DNA of 64,000 nt from Desulfobacter sp. (GTDB lineage Bacteria > Desulfobacterota > Desulfobacteria > Desulfobacterales > Desulfobacteraceae): positions 248,001 to 312,000 of the forward strand of contig CP054838.1 in the NCBI GenBank assembly GCA_028768545.1. Direction: 5' to 3'. This document shows, piece by piece, positions 26,083-35,869 of the stretch. The translations under genes were made by a program, and so were the position numbers. The notes under the pieces were generated by a model, which was not told the DNA's origin, ran no database searches, and was given only the letters and a program-made list of their open reading frames with translations. Position 1 is the stretch's first letter. Each line of letters begins with the position of its first letter.

Positions 26083-26841
26083 ATGGATATTTCTTTTTTA
26101 ACCTTTGCCCTCTTATTTTTTACAGGCCTGGTTGCCGGATTTGTGGACGCCATTGCGGGCGGAGGGGGGCTCATTGCCCTGCCGGTGCTTTTGTCCGCAG
26201 GACTGCCTCCCCAGATGGCCTTGGGAACCAACAAACTTCAGGGCAGTTTCGGCACCTTGTCCGCCACTGTCAACTTTATCAAAAAAGGCAAGGTGCGCCT
26301 CAAAGACAATCTGGTCGGGATCGGGTTTACCCTTGTGGGAGCGGGTATCGGCGCCTGGGCCATCCAGCAGATTGAGGCAGGATTTATCCGCCATCTCATC
26401 CCCTTTCTGCTCTTGTTTGTCTTTTTTTATACCTTAGGTTCAAAGGACCTGGGACGGTTGCCGGGCAAGGCCAGAATGAAAAAACATCTCTTTTTCATGG
26501 TCTTTGGCCTGGGTCTGGGCTTTTACGACGGATTTTTCGGACCCGGGACAGGCGCCTTCTGGACCGGGGGGCTGCTCATCCTTTTGGGCATGGACATGAC
26601 AGGGGCCACAGGCACCACAAGGGTCATGAACTTTACCTCAAATGTGGTGGCCCTAAGCATTTTTATCATTGGCGGGAATGTGATTTATTCCGTCGGGCTG
26701 ATCATGGCCTCAGGCCAGATCATCGGGGCAAGGATCGGATCAAGCATGGCCATCAAAAAAGGGGCGGGGTTTATCCGCCCCATTTTCCTGACCATGGTCT
26801 TTTTGACCATTGCACGCCTCATCTATGTCAACTATGTATAG
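26083..26841 (+). CDS. TSUP (TauE/SafE) family membrane exporter
   Basis: Integral membrane protein of 252 residues with about eight hydrophobic segments. ATG 26083 is preferred because GGAAGGAA precedes it; a GTG at 26071 would start inside this site. Two family repeats are visible: 'GLVAGFVDAIAGGGGLIALPVLLSAGLPPQMALGTNK' (N-terminal) and 'GLGFYDGFFGPGTGAFWTGGLLILLGMDMTGATGTTRVMNFTSN' (C-terminal). Relatives move sulfite, sulfoacetate or other organosulfur anions. The gene follows nadE by 19 bases, probably in one transcript with the methyltransferase and nadE, without an obvious functional link. Confidence 0.88.
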   Translation: MDISFLTFALLFFTGLVAGFVDAIAGGGGLIALPVLLSAGLPPQMALGTNKLQGSFGTLSATVNFIKKGKVRLKDNLVGIGFTLVGAGIGAWAIQQIEAGFIRHLIPFLLLFVFFYTLGSKDLGRLPGKARMKKHLFFMVFGLGLGFYDGFFGPGTGAFWTGGLLILLGMDMTGATGTTRVMNFTSNVVALSIFIIGGNVIYSVGLIMASGQIIGARIGSSMAIKKGAGFIRPIFLTMVFLTIARLIYVNYV

Positions 26842-26851
26842 TCCCCAAAAT

Positions 26852-29401
26852 TCACTCTTTTTTTAACAAAAATTTTTCATGGGCCAGCATGGCCTTGATC
26901 TGGCCGTAGGAGACCTTGCTGCCCAGTTCATTTTTAAGCTGCCCCAATGATTTGCCCGGAGCAAGGACGGATGCAATGCGATCCTTGATCTCCAAATCAA
27001 GGAATTGCTCCACCTTGAGCTCTCCTCTTTCAATAAAATAGCAAAGATGACCCTGGATGGTGGACAGGGCAAGACCCCGCTCATCTGCAATCTTCTGGGC
27101 GGACATCCCCGATTCAAACAGGGTAAAACTGATCTGCCGGGTATGGGGTTTTTCTTCCTTGCCCTCCAAAGGAATTGACCGGCTCTCTGTCTCCTGGTCA
27201 ACGGATTTGGGCAGGGGCAGTTCCATCTGGGTAATCCCTTTTTCCCTTCGATAGGCCCTGACCAGGTCAACCAGTGCCTCACCATATTTTTCAAGGGTTT
27301 TGGGCCCCACCCCCTTGAGTTCTGCCAACGCCTCTTTTGTTTTTGGCAGGCAGACAGAGATCTGTACCAGCACCTTTTGATGAAGCACCTGAAAATGGGG
27401 CAGCCCTTCTGTCTTGGCCGTTTTACTGCGCCACGCCTTAAGCTGGGTAAACAATTGAGGATGGGCAATATCAAACTCAGAATAATCCAAAGATTTTGTT
27501 TTTTTCCGGGCCTGGCCGGGAAGGTCGGCCATGGCAGCACGGGATACGGCCCCAAGATATTTTTCAGGATAAAATCCTTTGGCGCAGGACAAGATGCCTG
27601 CCTGTCGAATTTGGATCTCCAGCTTGAGATTGGCCAAAGCGTTTCTCATCTGCCTGCCCAGGGTTTTATTGTCGGTTTCCACAGCCCCTGTTTCAACAAG
27701 TTTGCCAAAGACCGCTTCAAATTTTCCGGAAAACCAGACCGAGGCCTTTTGAACCCTTTCCTGGATCCGGGGGCTGGATTCAGGCAAGCTGATTTCCTGC
27801 ATCAGTCCCTGAAGCTGGGATAAAAATTTTTGGCTCACCCCAAAGATCTCATCTTCTGCCCCGGTCTTGAGGGCATCAATATCAGCCAGGCCCGAGACAC
27901 TAACCCGGCCCTGGTTTTCCTGAACAAGACGGATAAAATAATAAAACAGCCCTTTAAAAGAGGTGCAGTCAAAACACTGGAAGAGCAACTCCTGTTGAAA
28001 GGCAATCCGGGCGGCCTTGAACCTCTCTTCCAAATCCGGATTCTGCCCTGCCTGGTCCATGAAAGAAGCCACTGCCGGATCCACCCCGATCCCCTGGTCC
28101 AGAAACGGGGAAGAAAGCACCAGGCCTGTAAGGGTCCGGCACCGGCTCAAGGCCACATAGGTCTGGCCGTGGGCAAAGGCATTCTTGGCATCCACAATTG
28201 CCCTGTCAAAGGTCAGCCCCTGGCTTTTGTGGATGGTCACGGCCCAGGCCAGCTTCAAGGGGAACTGCCGAAAGGTTCCGATCACCTTTTCCTGAATGGT
28301 CTGATCAGCCGGGTTAACGGTATAGGTGATATTTTCCCATTCCACCGGCTCAACCCTGACAATGGCACCGCCCTCTTTGTCTCCGGGTTCAGGGTCACAG
28401 GCCACCACCACCCCTTTATCTTCAATCTGGATGACCCGGCCGATTCTGCCGTTGTAGTATGCCTTGTCCGGGGTGGGATCATTCCTCAAAAACATGACCT
28501 GGGCCCCTTTTTTGAGCACAAGCCTGTCCGGGGTGGGAAATGAATGGGCAGGAAACTCCCCTGACAGCTCCGCCACAAGTTCGCAACCGGTTTCATCCAG
28601 CCGGTCCAGCCGCTCGATATTAATGGCGTCGGCCTTTTTATTATGGGTGGTCAGGGTGATATACCCTTTTTCAGGCAGGTTTTTGTCCGCACATTGGTTT
28701 AAAAGGTCCAAGGTCACCTTATCCAGGCGGTTTTCCCTGACCTGGTTGAGCACCTGGATAAAATGTTCATCTGACTGGCGGTAAATCTTTTTTAATTCCA
28801 CGGTGATAAAATCGGTCCTGGCCAGGGCATGGCTGGAAAAGAAATAAACCGAATCATAATAGTCAGAGAGCAACTGCCACTCGTTGGCCTTGGCCACAGG
28901 GGGCAGCTGAAAAAGGTCCCCGATCAAAAGAAGCTGAACCCCGCCAAAGGGTCTGTCATCACGGCGAAGTTTCTGCAGGACCCCGTCCACGGCATCTAAA
29001 AGATCCGCTCTCACCATGGAAATTTCATCAATCACCAGAAGATCCAGGCCCTTGATGATTTGCTTTTTTTCCTTTGAAAACCTGAAAAACCGCTGATTGT
29101 CCGAACCCAGACCTCCGGGAATACAGGGGCCGAACGGGAGTTGAAAAAACGAATGAAGGGTCACCCCCCCGGCATTGACCGCAGCCACACCCGTGGGGGC
29201 TGTGACCATGATCTGCTTGTCCGTATGATGTTTAAGGGCTTTGAGAAAGGTGGTTTTACCGGTGCCGGCCTTGCCCGTAAGAAAGAGATGAGTGCCGGTA
29301 TGACGGACAAAGGCCTCCGCCATTTCCATCTCTAAATTGCCGGAAAAATCAATCCTGGAATCAATATTGGCAACCTCCATGTCAGAACGATTCATACCCA
29401 T
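26852..29401 (-). CDS. Pif1/RecD-like helicase with HRDC and HTH_40 domains
   Basis: SF1B DNA helicase of 849 residues. Walker A GKAGTGKTT at 43-51, 'TAPTGVAAVNAGGVTLHSFF' (motif Ia), Walker B 'LLVIDEISMVRADLLD', and 'LLIGDLFQLPPV' (motif III). The C-terminal helicase motifs are 'WAVTIHKSQGLTFDRAIVD' and 'YVALSRCRTLTGLVL'. Residues ~690-760 look like an HRDC domain ('LKGVGPKTLEKYGEALVDLV'). The end is an HTH_40 domain ('SGMSAQKIADERGLALSTIQGHL'). This architecture is common in single-gene AAA+/Pif1 helicases of anaerobes; a role in replication-fork or G-quadruplex processing is inferred. It is convergent with the TSUP gene. Confidence 0.9.
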   Translation of the reverse strand: MGMNRSDMEVANIDSRIDFSGNLEMEMAEAFVRHTGTHLFLTGKAGTGKTTFLKALKHHTDKQIMVTAPTGVAAVNAGGVTLHSFFQLPFGPCIPGGLGSDNQRFFRFSKEKKQIIKGLDLLVIDEISMVRADLLDAVDGVLQKLRRDDRPFGGVQLLLIGDLFQLPPVAKANEWQLLSDYYDSVYFFSSHALARTDFITVELKKIYRQSDEHFIQVLNQVRENRLDKVTLDLLNQCADKNLPEKGYITLTTHNKKADAINIERLDRLDETGCELVAELSGEFPAHSFPTPDRLVLKKGAQVMFLRNDPTPDKAYYNGRIGRVIQIEDKGVVVACDPEPGDKEGGAIVRVEPVEWENITYTVNPADQTIQEKVIGTFRQFPLKLAWAVTIHKSQGLTFDRAIVDAKNAFAHGQTYVALSRCRTLTGLVLSSPFLDQGIGVDPAVASFMDQAGQNPDLEERFKAARIAFQQELLFQCFDCTSFKGLFYYFIRLVQENQGRVSVSGLADIDALKTGAEDEIFGVSQKFLSQLQGLMQEISLPESSPRIQERVQKASVWFSGKFEAVFGKLVETGAVETDNKTLGRQMRNALANLKLEIQIRQAGILSCAKGFYPEKYLGAVSRAAMADLPGQARKKTKSLDYSEFDIAHPQLFTQLKAWRSKTAKTEGLPHFQVLHQKVLVQISVCLPKTKEALAELKGVGPKTLEKYGEALVDLVRAYRREKGITQMELPLPKSVDQETESRSIPLEGKEEKPHTRQISFTLFESGMSAQKIADERGLALSTIQGHLCYFIERGELKVEQFLDLEIKDRIASVLAPGKSLGQLKNELGSKVSYGQIKAMLAHEKFLLKKE

Positions 29402-29451
29402 ATCTTGACCTGACCCGGAATAAAAAAAGCAAACCGGCCAAAAAATCCGTC

Positions 29452-30873
29452 TTAATTCTGGGGTGCAGCCCCAGCCTTTTCCCCGGCCCGGGCCTCATCG
29501 GGCAGAACCCATCCCCCGCCAAGGGCTTTGTACAATTTAACATAGGCCCCTAAAAAAAGCTGGTTGATCTGGGAAAATTCAAGCCTGACTGAAAACAGGG
29601 TCCGCTCTGAGTCCAAAACTTCAAGATATGAAGAGACCCCCTTGTCATAGCGTTCAAAACTCAAGTCAGCCGCATTCTCCGCAGCGGCCACCTTTCGGCC
29701 TGCCGCAGCCTTTTCCCGGCCATAGGTATTCACCTCCACCAGGGCGTCTTCCACCTCGGCAAAGGCTTTGAGCACGGTATTTTCATAGGTGAATAAGGCC
29801 TGGCGGGTCTGTTCCTCTTCGATTTCAACCCGGTGCTTGGCCTTGTTATAATCAAACAAAGGGCCTAAAAGCCCGGCACTCCCGGTCCAGATCCCCCCCT
29901 GGTTTGTAATATTTGAAAGTTCGCTGGAGGCCAGGCCAAGACCTGCACTCAGGCTGATGGCCGGAAAGCGCTGTGCCACGGCCACACCGATTTCTTCATT
30001 TTGAACATGGAGCAGGGCCAAAGACTGTTGGATTTCAGGGCGGCGTTCCAAAAGATCTGAAGGCAGGACAGAAGGAACATAGGGGGGGATGGACTGATCC
30101 TTTATGGGTGCATGGGTCTTTAGGGCAGAGGGCAGCTGTCCCAGCAACAGCGCCAGCACATGCTCGGTTTTGGCAATCATTCGCTCGTAGGTGGGAATGG
30201 CGCCCTGGGCAATCTCTTTTTGAATCTGCGCCTGATTCAAATCAATTTCAGGGATAATCCCCTTGTCAAACCGCTGCTGAATAATATCCAGACTCTTCAT
30301 CCTGGAGTCGTAGGTTTCCTTTGAAATTTCAAGGCGCTGGTGATAATCCAGCAAAAGATAATAGGCGGATGCCACATCTGAAATCAACCGGGTCTCAACG
30401 GCCCGCACGCCGTATTCAGAGGCCAGAATCTGGGCCTGGGCCGCAGCAGAGGATCGCTTAAACTTTCCCCATAGATCCAGTTCCCATTGAAGCATGGGGG
30501 AAATATACACGGTGGAATTGGTGGTGGCCGAACGTGCGCCTGAAAAATTACCTATGGATCCGCCGGCCTGGATATCAACCCCGGGATACTGGTCTGCGCG
30601 GGTAAATCCAAATGCGGCCCTGGCCTCTTCAATCCGGCTCAGGGCGATTTTCAGATCCCGATTGTTTTCCAGAGCGGAAACAACCAATTGGTAAAGCACG
30701 GGGTCATTGAACATTTCCCACCACTTTAAGTCCTCAACCGCCCTGGCATCTTTGTCAGCGAACCTGAAATTTGCCGGGGTATTAACCTCAGGCGGAACAA
30801 AATCCGGGCCCACGGCTCCGCATCCCTGGATCAAAATCAACAACATGGATATGATGATAAAATAATTTTTCAT
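29452..30873 (-). CDS. RND efflux outer-membrane lipoprotein (NodT/OprM family)
   Basis: Outer-membrane channel of the tripartite pump, 473 residues. The signal peptide ends in the lipobox IQGC (Cys about 18), so the protein is lipid anchored. Two OEP repeats are present: 'NNRDLKIALSRIEEARAAFGFTRADQYPGVDIQAGG' and, in the second half, 'DLLERRPEIQQSLALLHVQNEEIGVAVAQRFPAISLSAG', the usual family pattern. It is the third gene of the operon, 3 bases after the RND permease stop. Confidence 0.93.
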   Translation of the reverse strand: MKNYFIIISMLLILIQGCGAVGPDFVPPEVNTPANFRFADKDARAVEDLKWWEMFNDPVLYQLVVSALENNRDLKIALSRIEEARAAFGFTRADQYPGVDIQAGGSIGNFSGARSATTNSTVYISPMLQWELDLWGKFKRSSAAAQAQILASEYGVRAVETRLISDVASAYYLLLDYHQRLEISKETYDSRMKSLDIIQQRFDKGIIPEIDLNQAQIQKEIAQGAIPTYERMIAKTEHVLALLLGQLPSALKTHAPIKDQSIPPYVPSVLPSDLLERRPEIQQSLALLHVQNEEIGVAVAQRFPAISLSAGLGLASSELSNITNQGGIWTGSAGLLGPLFDYNKAKHRVEIEEEQTRQALFTYENTVLKAFAEVEDALVEVNTYGREKAAAGRKVAAAENAADLSFERYDKGVSSYLEVLDSERTLFSVRLEFSQINQLFLGAYVKLYKALGGGWVLPDEARAGEKAGAAPQN

Positions 30874-30876
30874 GTA

Positions 30877-33800
30877 TTATGCTCTCTTGTTCTTCAAATC
30901 ACGTTTCTTCTCATACCGGCCGATTTTACCGATGAATACAAACAGCATGGGGTAAAAGAACAGGCCCAAAGATGTGGCCAGGCACATCCCCCCGAGAAGG
31001 GCAACCCCCATGATCTTTCTTGCTTCAGCGCCTGCGCCCGTGGCAATCACCAGAGGTAAAATTCCCAGAATAAAGGAAAAGGCGGTCATGAGAATGGGTC
31101 GAAACCGGAGCTTTGCCGATTCAACGGCCGCATCAAAAAGACTGAGCCCTTCGTTGAATTTAATATTGGCAAACTCCACAATCAAAATCGCATTCTTGGC
31201 GGCCATACCGATGAGCATGACCAAAGAAATCTGGGCAAACACGTTGTTCTCGTAACTTAAGTCATAAAACCGGGCCAGATACATCAGCCCCATGGCCCCA
31301 AAAATGGCAAAGGGGGTGCCCATCAAAATGCTGAAGGGCAAAGACCAGCTCTCATACTGGGCGGCCAGGATTAAAAACACAAATATAAGGGAAAAGACAA
31401 ATACAAGGGCACCCGATCCTTCGGCCTCTTTCTCCTGAAATGACATATTGCTCCAGGCATAGGTCATATCTTCGGGAAGCACCTGGGCCGCCACCTCTTC
31501 CAGGGCATCCAAAGCCTGGGCAGAAGAGTATCCCTGGGCCGGGCTGCCGGTGAGTTCGGCTGCCCTGAGCAGGTTGAACCGATTGGTATAATCCGGTCCA
31601 AACACCTCTTTGACCCTGGCAAAGGCGGACAAGGGCACAGAGTCTCCGTTTTTATTTTTAAGAAAAAACAGATTAATCTGATTCTGGGACTGCCGATACT
31701 CTGGCTCCGCCTGGATATAGGCCTTGTACAGCCGGCCGAACCGGTTAAAATCATTCACATAGGAGCCTCCTAAAAAGGCCCCGATGGTGGTGTAAATATC
31801 GTTCAGGGAAATCCCGGCCTTTAAAGCCTTGTCCCGGTCCACCTCGATGAGTTTCTGGGCAACCGTGGGCCTGAAGGTGGTAAATATGGACCCGATCTCA
31901 GGCCGTTTCTGGGCCTCTTTTATAAAATTGGCCGCCTGGAGCCCCAGGTAAGCCGGGGTGTTGCCATGTCTGTCCTGGAGCATAAAGGTGAACCCGGATC
32001 CGGATCCAAGTCCGGAGATGGCCGGGGGACCGAATGCAAAGACCTGGGCCTCATTGATCTCCAGGAAAAAATCCCGGTTCAGTGCATTGATCACTTCCTT
32101 GGCCGTCCGCTCGCGCTCTGACCAGTCTTTGAGGGCAACAAATATAAATCCTGAATTGGTTCCCATGGCGCCGGACAGCATTGAAAATCCCGTGGCCGTG
32201 GTCACATAGGTCACTTCCTTGTGCCGTTTTACAATGGCTTCCACCTTTTTAGTCACCACATCAGATCGCTGGAGAGAGGCGGCATCGGGAAGCTGAACAT
32301 TGACAAACAGATAGCCCATGTCCTCTGCCGGTACAAATCCGGCCGGAAGCAATTTACCCACAATTCCCGTACCGCAGGTCAGTACAAGAATAAAAATAAG
32401 GCCTAAAACGATCTTCCGGGCCACCATCTTGGTCACCCCCACATAGGTATTTGTGGTGAGATCAAAAATTTTGTTAAACCCTGCAAAAAACCATCCCAAA
32501 GGCCCCTTATAGGGTTTGGGCGCCTTGAGGATAAGACCGCAGAGGGCAGGGCTCAAGGTCAAGGCATTGATGGAGGAAAACAGAACCGAAACCACAATGG
32601 TCAGGGCAAACTGCTGGTAGAGACGGCCTGTGATCCCGCCCATGATGGCCACGGGCAAAAATACGGCCACAAGAACCAGGGTGGTGGCAATCACCGGGGC
32701 TGTTACCTCTTTCATGGCCGCAATCGTGGCCTCTTTGGGCTCCATGCCCTTGGCAATATTGACCTGCACCGCCTCCACCACCACAATGGCGTCATCCACC
32801 ACAATGCCGATGGCCAAAACCAGACCGAGCAGGGACAGGGTGTTGACCGTGAATCCCAAGAGGGGAAAGGCCATAAATGCCCCGAGCAAAGAGACGGGTA
32901 TGGCAATGGTGGGAATCAGGGTGGCCCGCCAGTCCTGGATAAAGATAAACACCACCAGAATAACCAGTCCCAGTGCAATGAACAAGGTTTCCACGATTTC
33001 ATCAATTCCCTTGGTAATGGGGAGGGTGGCATCCATGGACACATCGTATTTAATTCCCTTGGGAAAGGAGGAGGACAGCTGGGCCATGGCGGTCTTTACA
33101 TCCTGGGCCAGCTGAACCGCATTAGAGCCCGGGGCCTGGTACAAAGAAATAATGGCGCAGTCTTTTCCGTCAAGCCGGGTAAAGGTGTTATAGGACTCAA
33201 CCCCCATCTCCACCCGGGCAATATCCCGTATCTTAACCTGGGCCCCGGTGGGGGTCGTCCTGATCACAATGTCCCCAAATTCTTTTTCCGACTGGAGCCG
33301 GTCGGGCAGCCGAACGGTATAGGTAAACTCCGTGCCCGGCGGGGCAGGTTCCGCCCCGAATTTTCCGCCGGGAACGATCACGTTCTGCGCCCGGATGGCG
33401 TCAATGATTTCCGGGACGGTCATGCCCAGCTGGGCAAGCCTGTCAGGGCGTATCCAGATCCGCATGGAATAGTCAGAGGCCCCCAGAACATCCACCCGGC
33501 CGATCCCTTTGATCCGGGCCAGAATATCCTTGATATTGATCAGGGCATAGTTGTTTAAAAAGGTCTGATCATATTGGCTGTTTTCATCGGTAAGGGCCAC
33601 CAGCATAAGAATATTGGGCAAAGATTTTTCAGTGGACACCCCCAGCCGTTTGACCTCTTCGGGCAGCTTGGCTGTTGCGACAGAAACCCTGTTCTGGGCA
33701 AACACCGTATTCATGTCAGGATCCGTACCAATATCAAAGGAAATCTGAATGCTCATGGTCCCGTCATTGGCATTCACAGATTTCATATAGATCATATTGT

Positions 33801-34017
33801 CCACCCCGTTGATCTGCTGCTCTAGGGGGGTGGCCACAGACTGCTCCACGTTGATGGCATTGGCCCCGGTGTAAGATGCCCTGACCTGGACAATGGGCGG
33901 GGTGATATTTGGATACTGCTCCGTGGGAAGGGTCAGCAGGGAAAGGACTCCCACAATCATGGTGATAATGGCGATCACCATGGCCACAATGGGTCTTCTG
34001 AAAAAAAAAGAACCCAT
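30877..34017 (-). CDS. RND multidrug efflux permease (HAE1/AcrB-type)
   Basis: Inner-membrane proton-drug antiporter of 1046 residues, normal for AcrB/MexB. It has 12 membrane segments, with the first at 10-28 (PIVAMVIAIITMIVGVLSLL) and the large periplasmic loops at ~40-330 and ~560-870. The TM4 motif 'GLVLAIGIVVDDAIVVVEAVQ' holds the paired Asp residues of the proton relay, and TM10 has the Lys counterpart in 'IGMAAKNAILIVEFANIKFNEG'. 'GNGGxxR'-type TM-loop repeats and 'PAISGLGSGSGFTFMLQDR' match the drug-binding porter domain. Its start overlaps the adaptor stop by one base (TAATG). Substrates cannot be read from sequence. Confidence 0.95.
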   Translation of the reverse strand: MGSFFFRRPIVAMVIAIITMIVGVLSLLTLPTEQYPNITPPIVQVRASYTGANAINVEQSVATPLEQQINGVDNMIYMKSVNANDGTMSIQISFDIGTDPDMNTVFAQNRVSVATAKLPEEVKRLGVSTEKSLPNILMLVALTDENSQYDQTFLNNYALINIKDILARIKGIGRVDVLGASDYSMRIWIRPDRLAQLGMTVPEIIDAIRAQNVIVPGGKFGAEPAPPGTEFTYTVRLPDRLQSEKEFGDIVIRTTPTGAQVKIRDIARVEMGVESYNTFTRLDGKDCAIISLYQAPGSNAVQLAQDVKTAMAQLSSSFPKGIKYDVSMDATLPITKGIDEIVETLFIALGLVILVVFIFIQDWRATLIPTIAIPVSLLGAFMAFPLLGFTVNTLSLLGLVLAIGIVVDDAIVVVEAVQVNIAKGMEPKEATIAAMKEVTAPVIATTLVLVAVFLPVAIMGGITGRLYQQFALTIVVSVLFSSINALTLSPALCGLILKAPKPYKGPLGWFFAGFNKIFDLTTNTYVGVTKMVARKIVLGLIFILVLTCGTGIVGKLLPAGFVPAEDMGYLFVNVQLPDAASLQRSDVVTKKVEAIVKRHKEVTYVTTATGFSMLSGAMGTNSGFIFVALKDWSERERTAKEVINALNRDFFLEINEAQVFAFGPPAISGLGSGSGFTFMLQDRHGNTPAYLGLQAANFIKEAQKRPEIGSIFTTFRPTVAQKLIEVDRDKALKAGISLNDIYTTIGAFLGGSYVNDFNRFGRLYKAYIQAEPEYRQSQNQINLFFLKNKNGDSVPLSAFARVKEVFGPDYTNRFNLLRAAELTGSPAQGYSSAQALDALEEVAAQVLPEDMTYAWSNMSFQEKEAEGSGALVFVFSLIFVFLILAAQYESWSLPFSILMGTPFAIFGAMGLMYLARFYDLSYENNVFAQISLVMLIGMAAKNAILIVEFANIKFNEGLSLFDAAVESAKLRFRPILMTAFSFILGILPLVIATGAGAEARKIMGVALLGGMCLATSLGLFFYPMLFVFIGKIGRYEKKRDLKNKRA

Positions 34018-35174
34018 TATTCTCCATCCCTCGGGATGCGGTCCACCTGGGTCTTTTTAGGCCTTACTTTGGCCCCGTCACCCACTTTTTGCAGCCCTTC
34101 ATAAATGATGCTCTCCCCGGACTTCAGCCCCTTGGTGACCAGCCAGAAATTATCAATGGTGGGCCCGAGTTCTATCCTGCGCTCGTGAACTATATTTTCC
34201 TTGTCCACAACAAATACCCGCTGAATGCCCTGAAGCTCGCTCACACAACGCTGGGGAATGAGAATCCCGCCGGCCACCTCGTCTGCCCTGAGTTTTATCT
34301 TGGCAAACTGACCCGGCCGGATTAAATTATCAGGGTTGGGAAAAGAGACCTGAACCAGGATGGCGCCTGTGGCAGGATCAATCTCCCGGTCCATAAAATT
34401 GGGCTGACCCTTGTGAGGATAGACAGAGCCGTCTGAAAGAATCATCCGGATATCAGGGTCATACTCTTCTGCGGCCTTGTGCCCCACCTCGGCCATGTGG
34501 CGGGCAATGCCCAGATACTGGGACTCGTTAAGGAAAAATTCAACCAATACCTGGTCGGTATTGGAAACCATATTCAAAATCACGGGATTCGGGTCCCGCC
34601 CCACAAAATCCCCCACCTTGGCCTGGGTTTTTCCGATGATCCCGTTAATGGGAGAATAAATCTGAGTATACCCCATCTGAATGCGGGCAGCCCTCAAATT
34701 GGCTTTGGCCGCTTCCACAGAGGCTTTGGCCGCTTCATAGGCCGCAACAGCCCCGTCCAGATCACTTTGGGAAACCGCATTTTTTTCGGCCAGGGGACGA
34801 TATCGCTCAAGGTCTCTTTGGGCCTTGACCTGTTTGGTGTTGACCTCTGCCAAAAGCCCCTGTTTGGAGGCCACTTCAGCCTCAAAGGGCTGACTTTCAA
34901 TAATATAAAGCAGGTCATTGGCTTTGACTGCCGACCCTTCCTTAAAATGAATTTCTTTTAAAAACCCTTCCACCCGGGCCCGGATGGCAATGTCTTTTAC
35001 CCCGTATGCCTGACCCACAAAAATTTTATAGATAGGGACATCCTGGGCAAAGATTTCATACACCCCCACTTCCGGAGGCGGAGGCGGTTTGGGTGCCTCT
35101 TCCGCCTTTTGGCAACCAGAATTTAAAAAAAACAGAAATAAAGAAAAATAAACGATCCAAACATGTAATCTCAT
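34017..35174 (-). CDS. RND periplasmic adaptor (AcrA/MexA family lipoprotein)
   Basis: Membrane-fusion protein of 385 residues linking the permease to the outer-membrane channel. The ATG at 35174 (MRLHVWIVYFSLFLFFL) is spaced 6 bases from an AGAG site. The signal peptide ends in the lipobox LNSGC, so it is anchored to the inner membrane. Then come a Pro-rich linker, the lipoyl half-motif 'EGFLKEIHFKEGSAVKANDLLYII', a long alpha-hairpin (KQVKAQRDLERYRPLAEKNA...), and the second lipoyl half 'MGYTQIYSPINGIIGKTQAKVGDFVG'. It is the first gene of the operon. No local regulator (TetR/MarR) is seen upstream. Confidence 0.93.
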   Translation of the reverse strand: MRLHVWIVYFSLFLFFLNSGCQKAEEAPKPPPPPEVGVYEIFAQDVPIYKIFVGQAYGVKDIAIRARVEGFLKEIHFKEGSAVKANDLLYIIESQPFEAEVASKQGLLAEVNTKQVKAQRDLERYRPLAEKNAVSQSDLDGAVAAYEAAKASVEAAKANLRAARIQMGYTQIYSPINGIIGKTQAKVGDFVGRDPNPVILNMVSNTDQVLVEFFLNESQYLGIARHMAEVGHKAAEEYDPDIRMILSDGSVYPHKGQPNFMDREIDPATGAILVQVSFPNPDNLIRPGQFAKIKLRADEVAGGILIPQRCVSELQGIQRVFVVDKENIVHERRIELGPTIDNFWLVTKGLKSGESIIYEGLQKVGDGAKVRPKKTQVDRIPRDGE

Positions 35175-35369
35175 TTTCATCTCTTTCACACAAGGGTATT
35201 TGAATAATATAGGCCTTGAAAACATTGATTTGAAACTTTATACCATTCATCCGGGTTTGAACATCTTTTTTCCATGGGAACAAAAAAATCCCAGAGTAAA
35301 AAACAAATCCATTCACCCGGCTCAGGCTCTTTTTTTTGCAGGTTTTGTTTTAATATCAAAATAAAGAAT

Positions 35370-35636
35370 TTATGGCTTTGTCTCCCTGATACTGACCTCA
35401 AATCTGTCCATGCAATCGATAATATCTTCTGTTCGGCCTTCATCAGCCGACCAGATCGTCATTTCAGGATCCTCCACCTTGACCAGGCACTCTGGAAAAA
35501 AATCATAAAATTGATCGCCGACTTTCAGCACTTTCCGGATATCTTCGGGGAATTTTGGGTCAGGCATGTGCTCGACAACCGTCCAATCATCCGGTACAAT
35601 AAATTCAGCCCGTATATTTACCTCAATTGTTTTCAT
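35370..35636 (-). CDS. Hypothetical protein, 88 residues
   Basis: The start at ATG 35636 has a strong GGAGAGGAG site. It reads MKTIEVNIRAEFIVPDDWTV and then has an acidic pattern ('HMPDPKFPEDIRKVLKVGDQFYDFFPECLVKVE', 'DEGRTEDIIDCMDRFEVSI'). It is soluble, with no signal or membrane segment. I do not recognise the family. It lies upstream of the RND operon in the same direction with about 195 bases between, so it is probably separate. The good ribosome site and amino-acid composition argue that it is real. Confidence 0.65.
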   Translation of the reverse strand: MKTIEVNIRAEFIVPDDWTVVEHMPDPKFPEDIRKVLKVGDQFYDFFPECLVKVEDPEMTIWSADEGRTEDIIDCMDRFEVSIRETKP

Positions 35637-35869
35637 CTTTGTATCTCCTCTCCTAAAAAATAACAGGGGTGGTATCATCACCGGCTCAGGCAAAAAACGA
35701 GAGGCCATAAGCCCTTTTCCAGTCTTTTTCATCTATATTTTATATGTTGAATATTATTACCAGATTATAATTTTGACTCTACAAGGGAAAAGGGCTGATC
35801 ACAATATTTTTTTGACAAAAGCTTTTCTATATATTATAGGATAAATTTTTTTCGCATCAAGGAGGACCT

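Noticed and set aside
32630..33115. Long frames on the opposite strand of the RND permease and other genes
   Set aside because: They are high-GC-third-position shadows of well-supported genes, without ribosome sites or domains.
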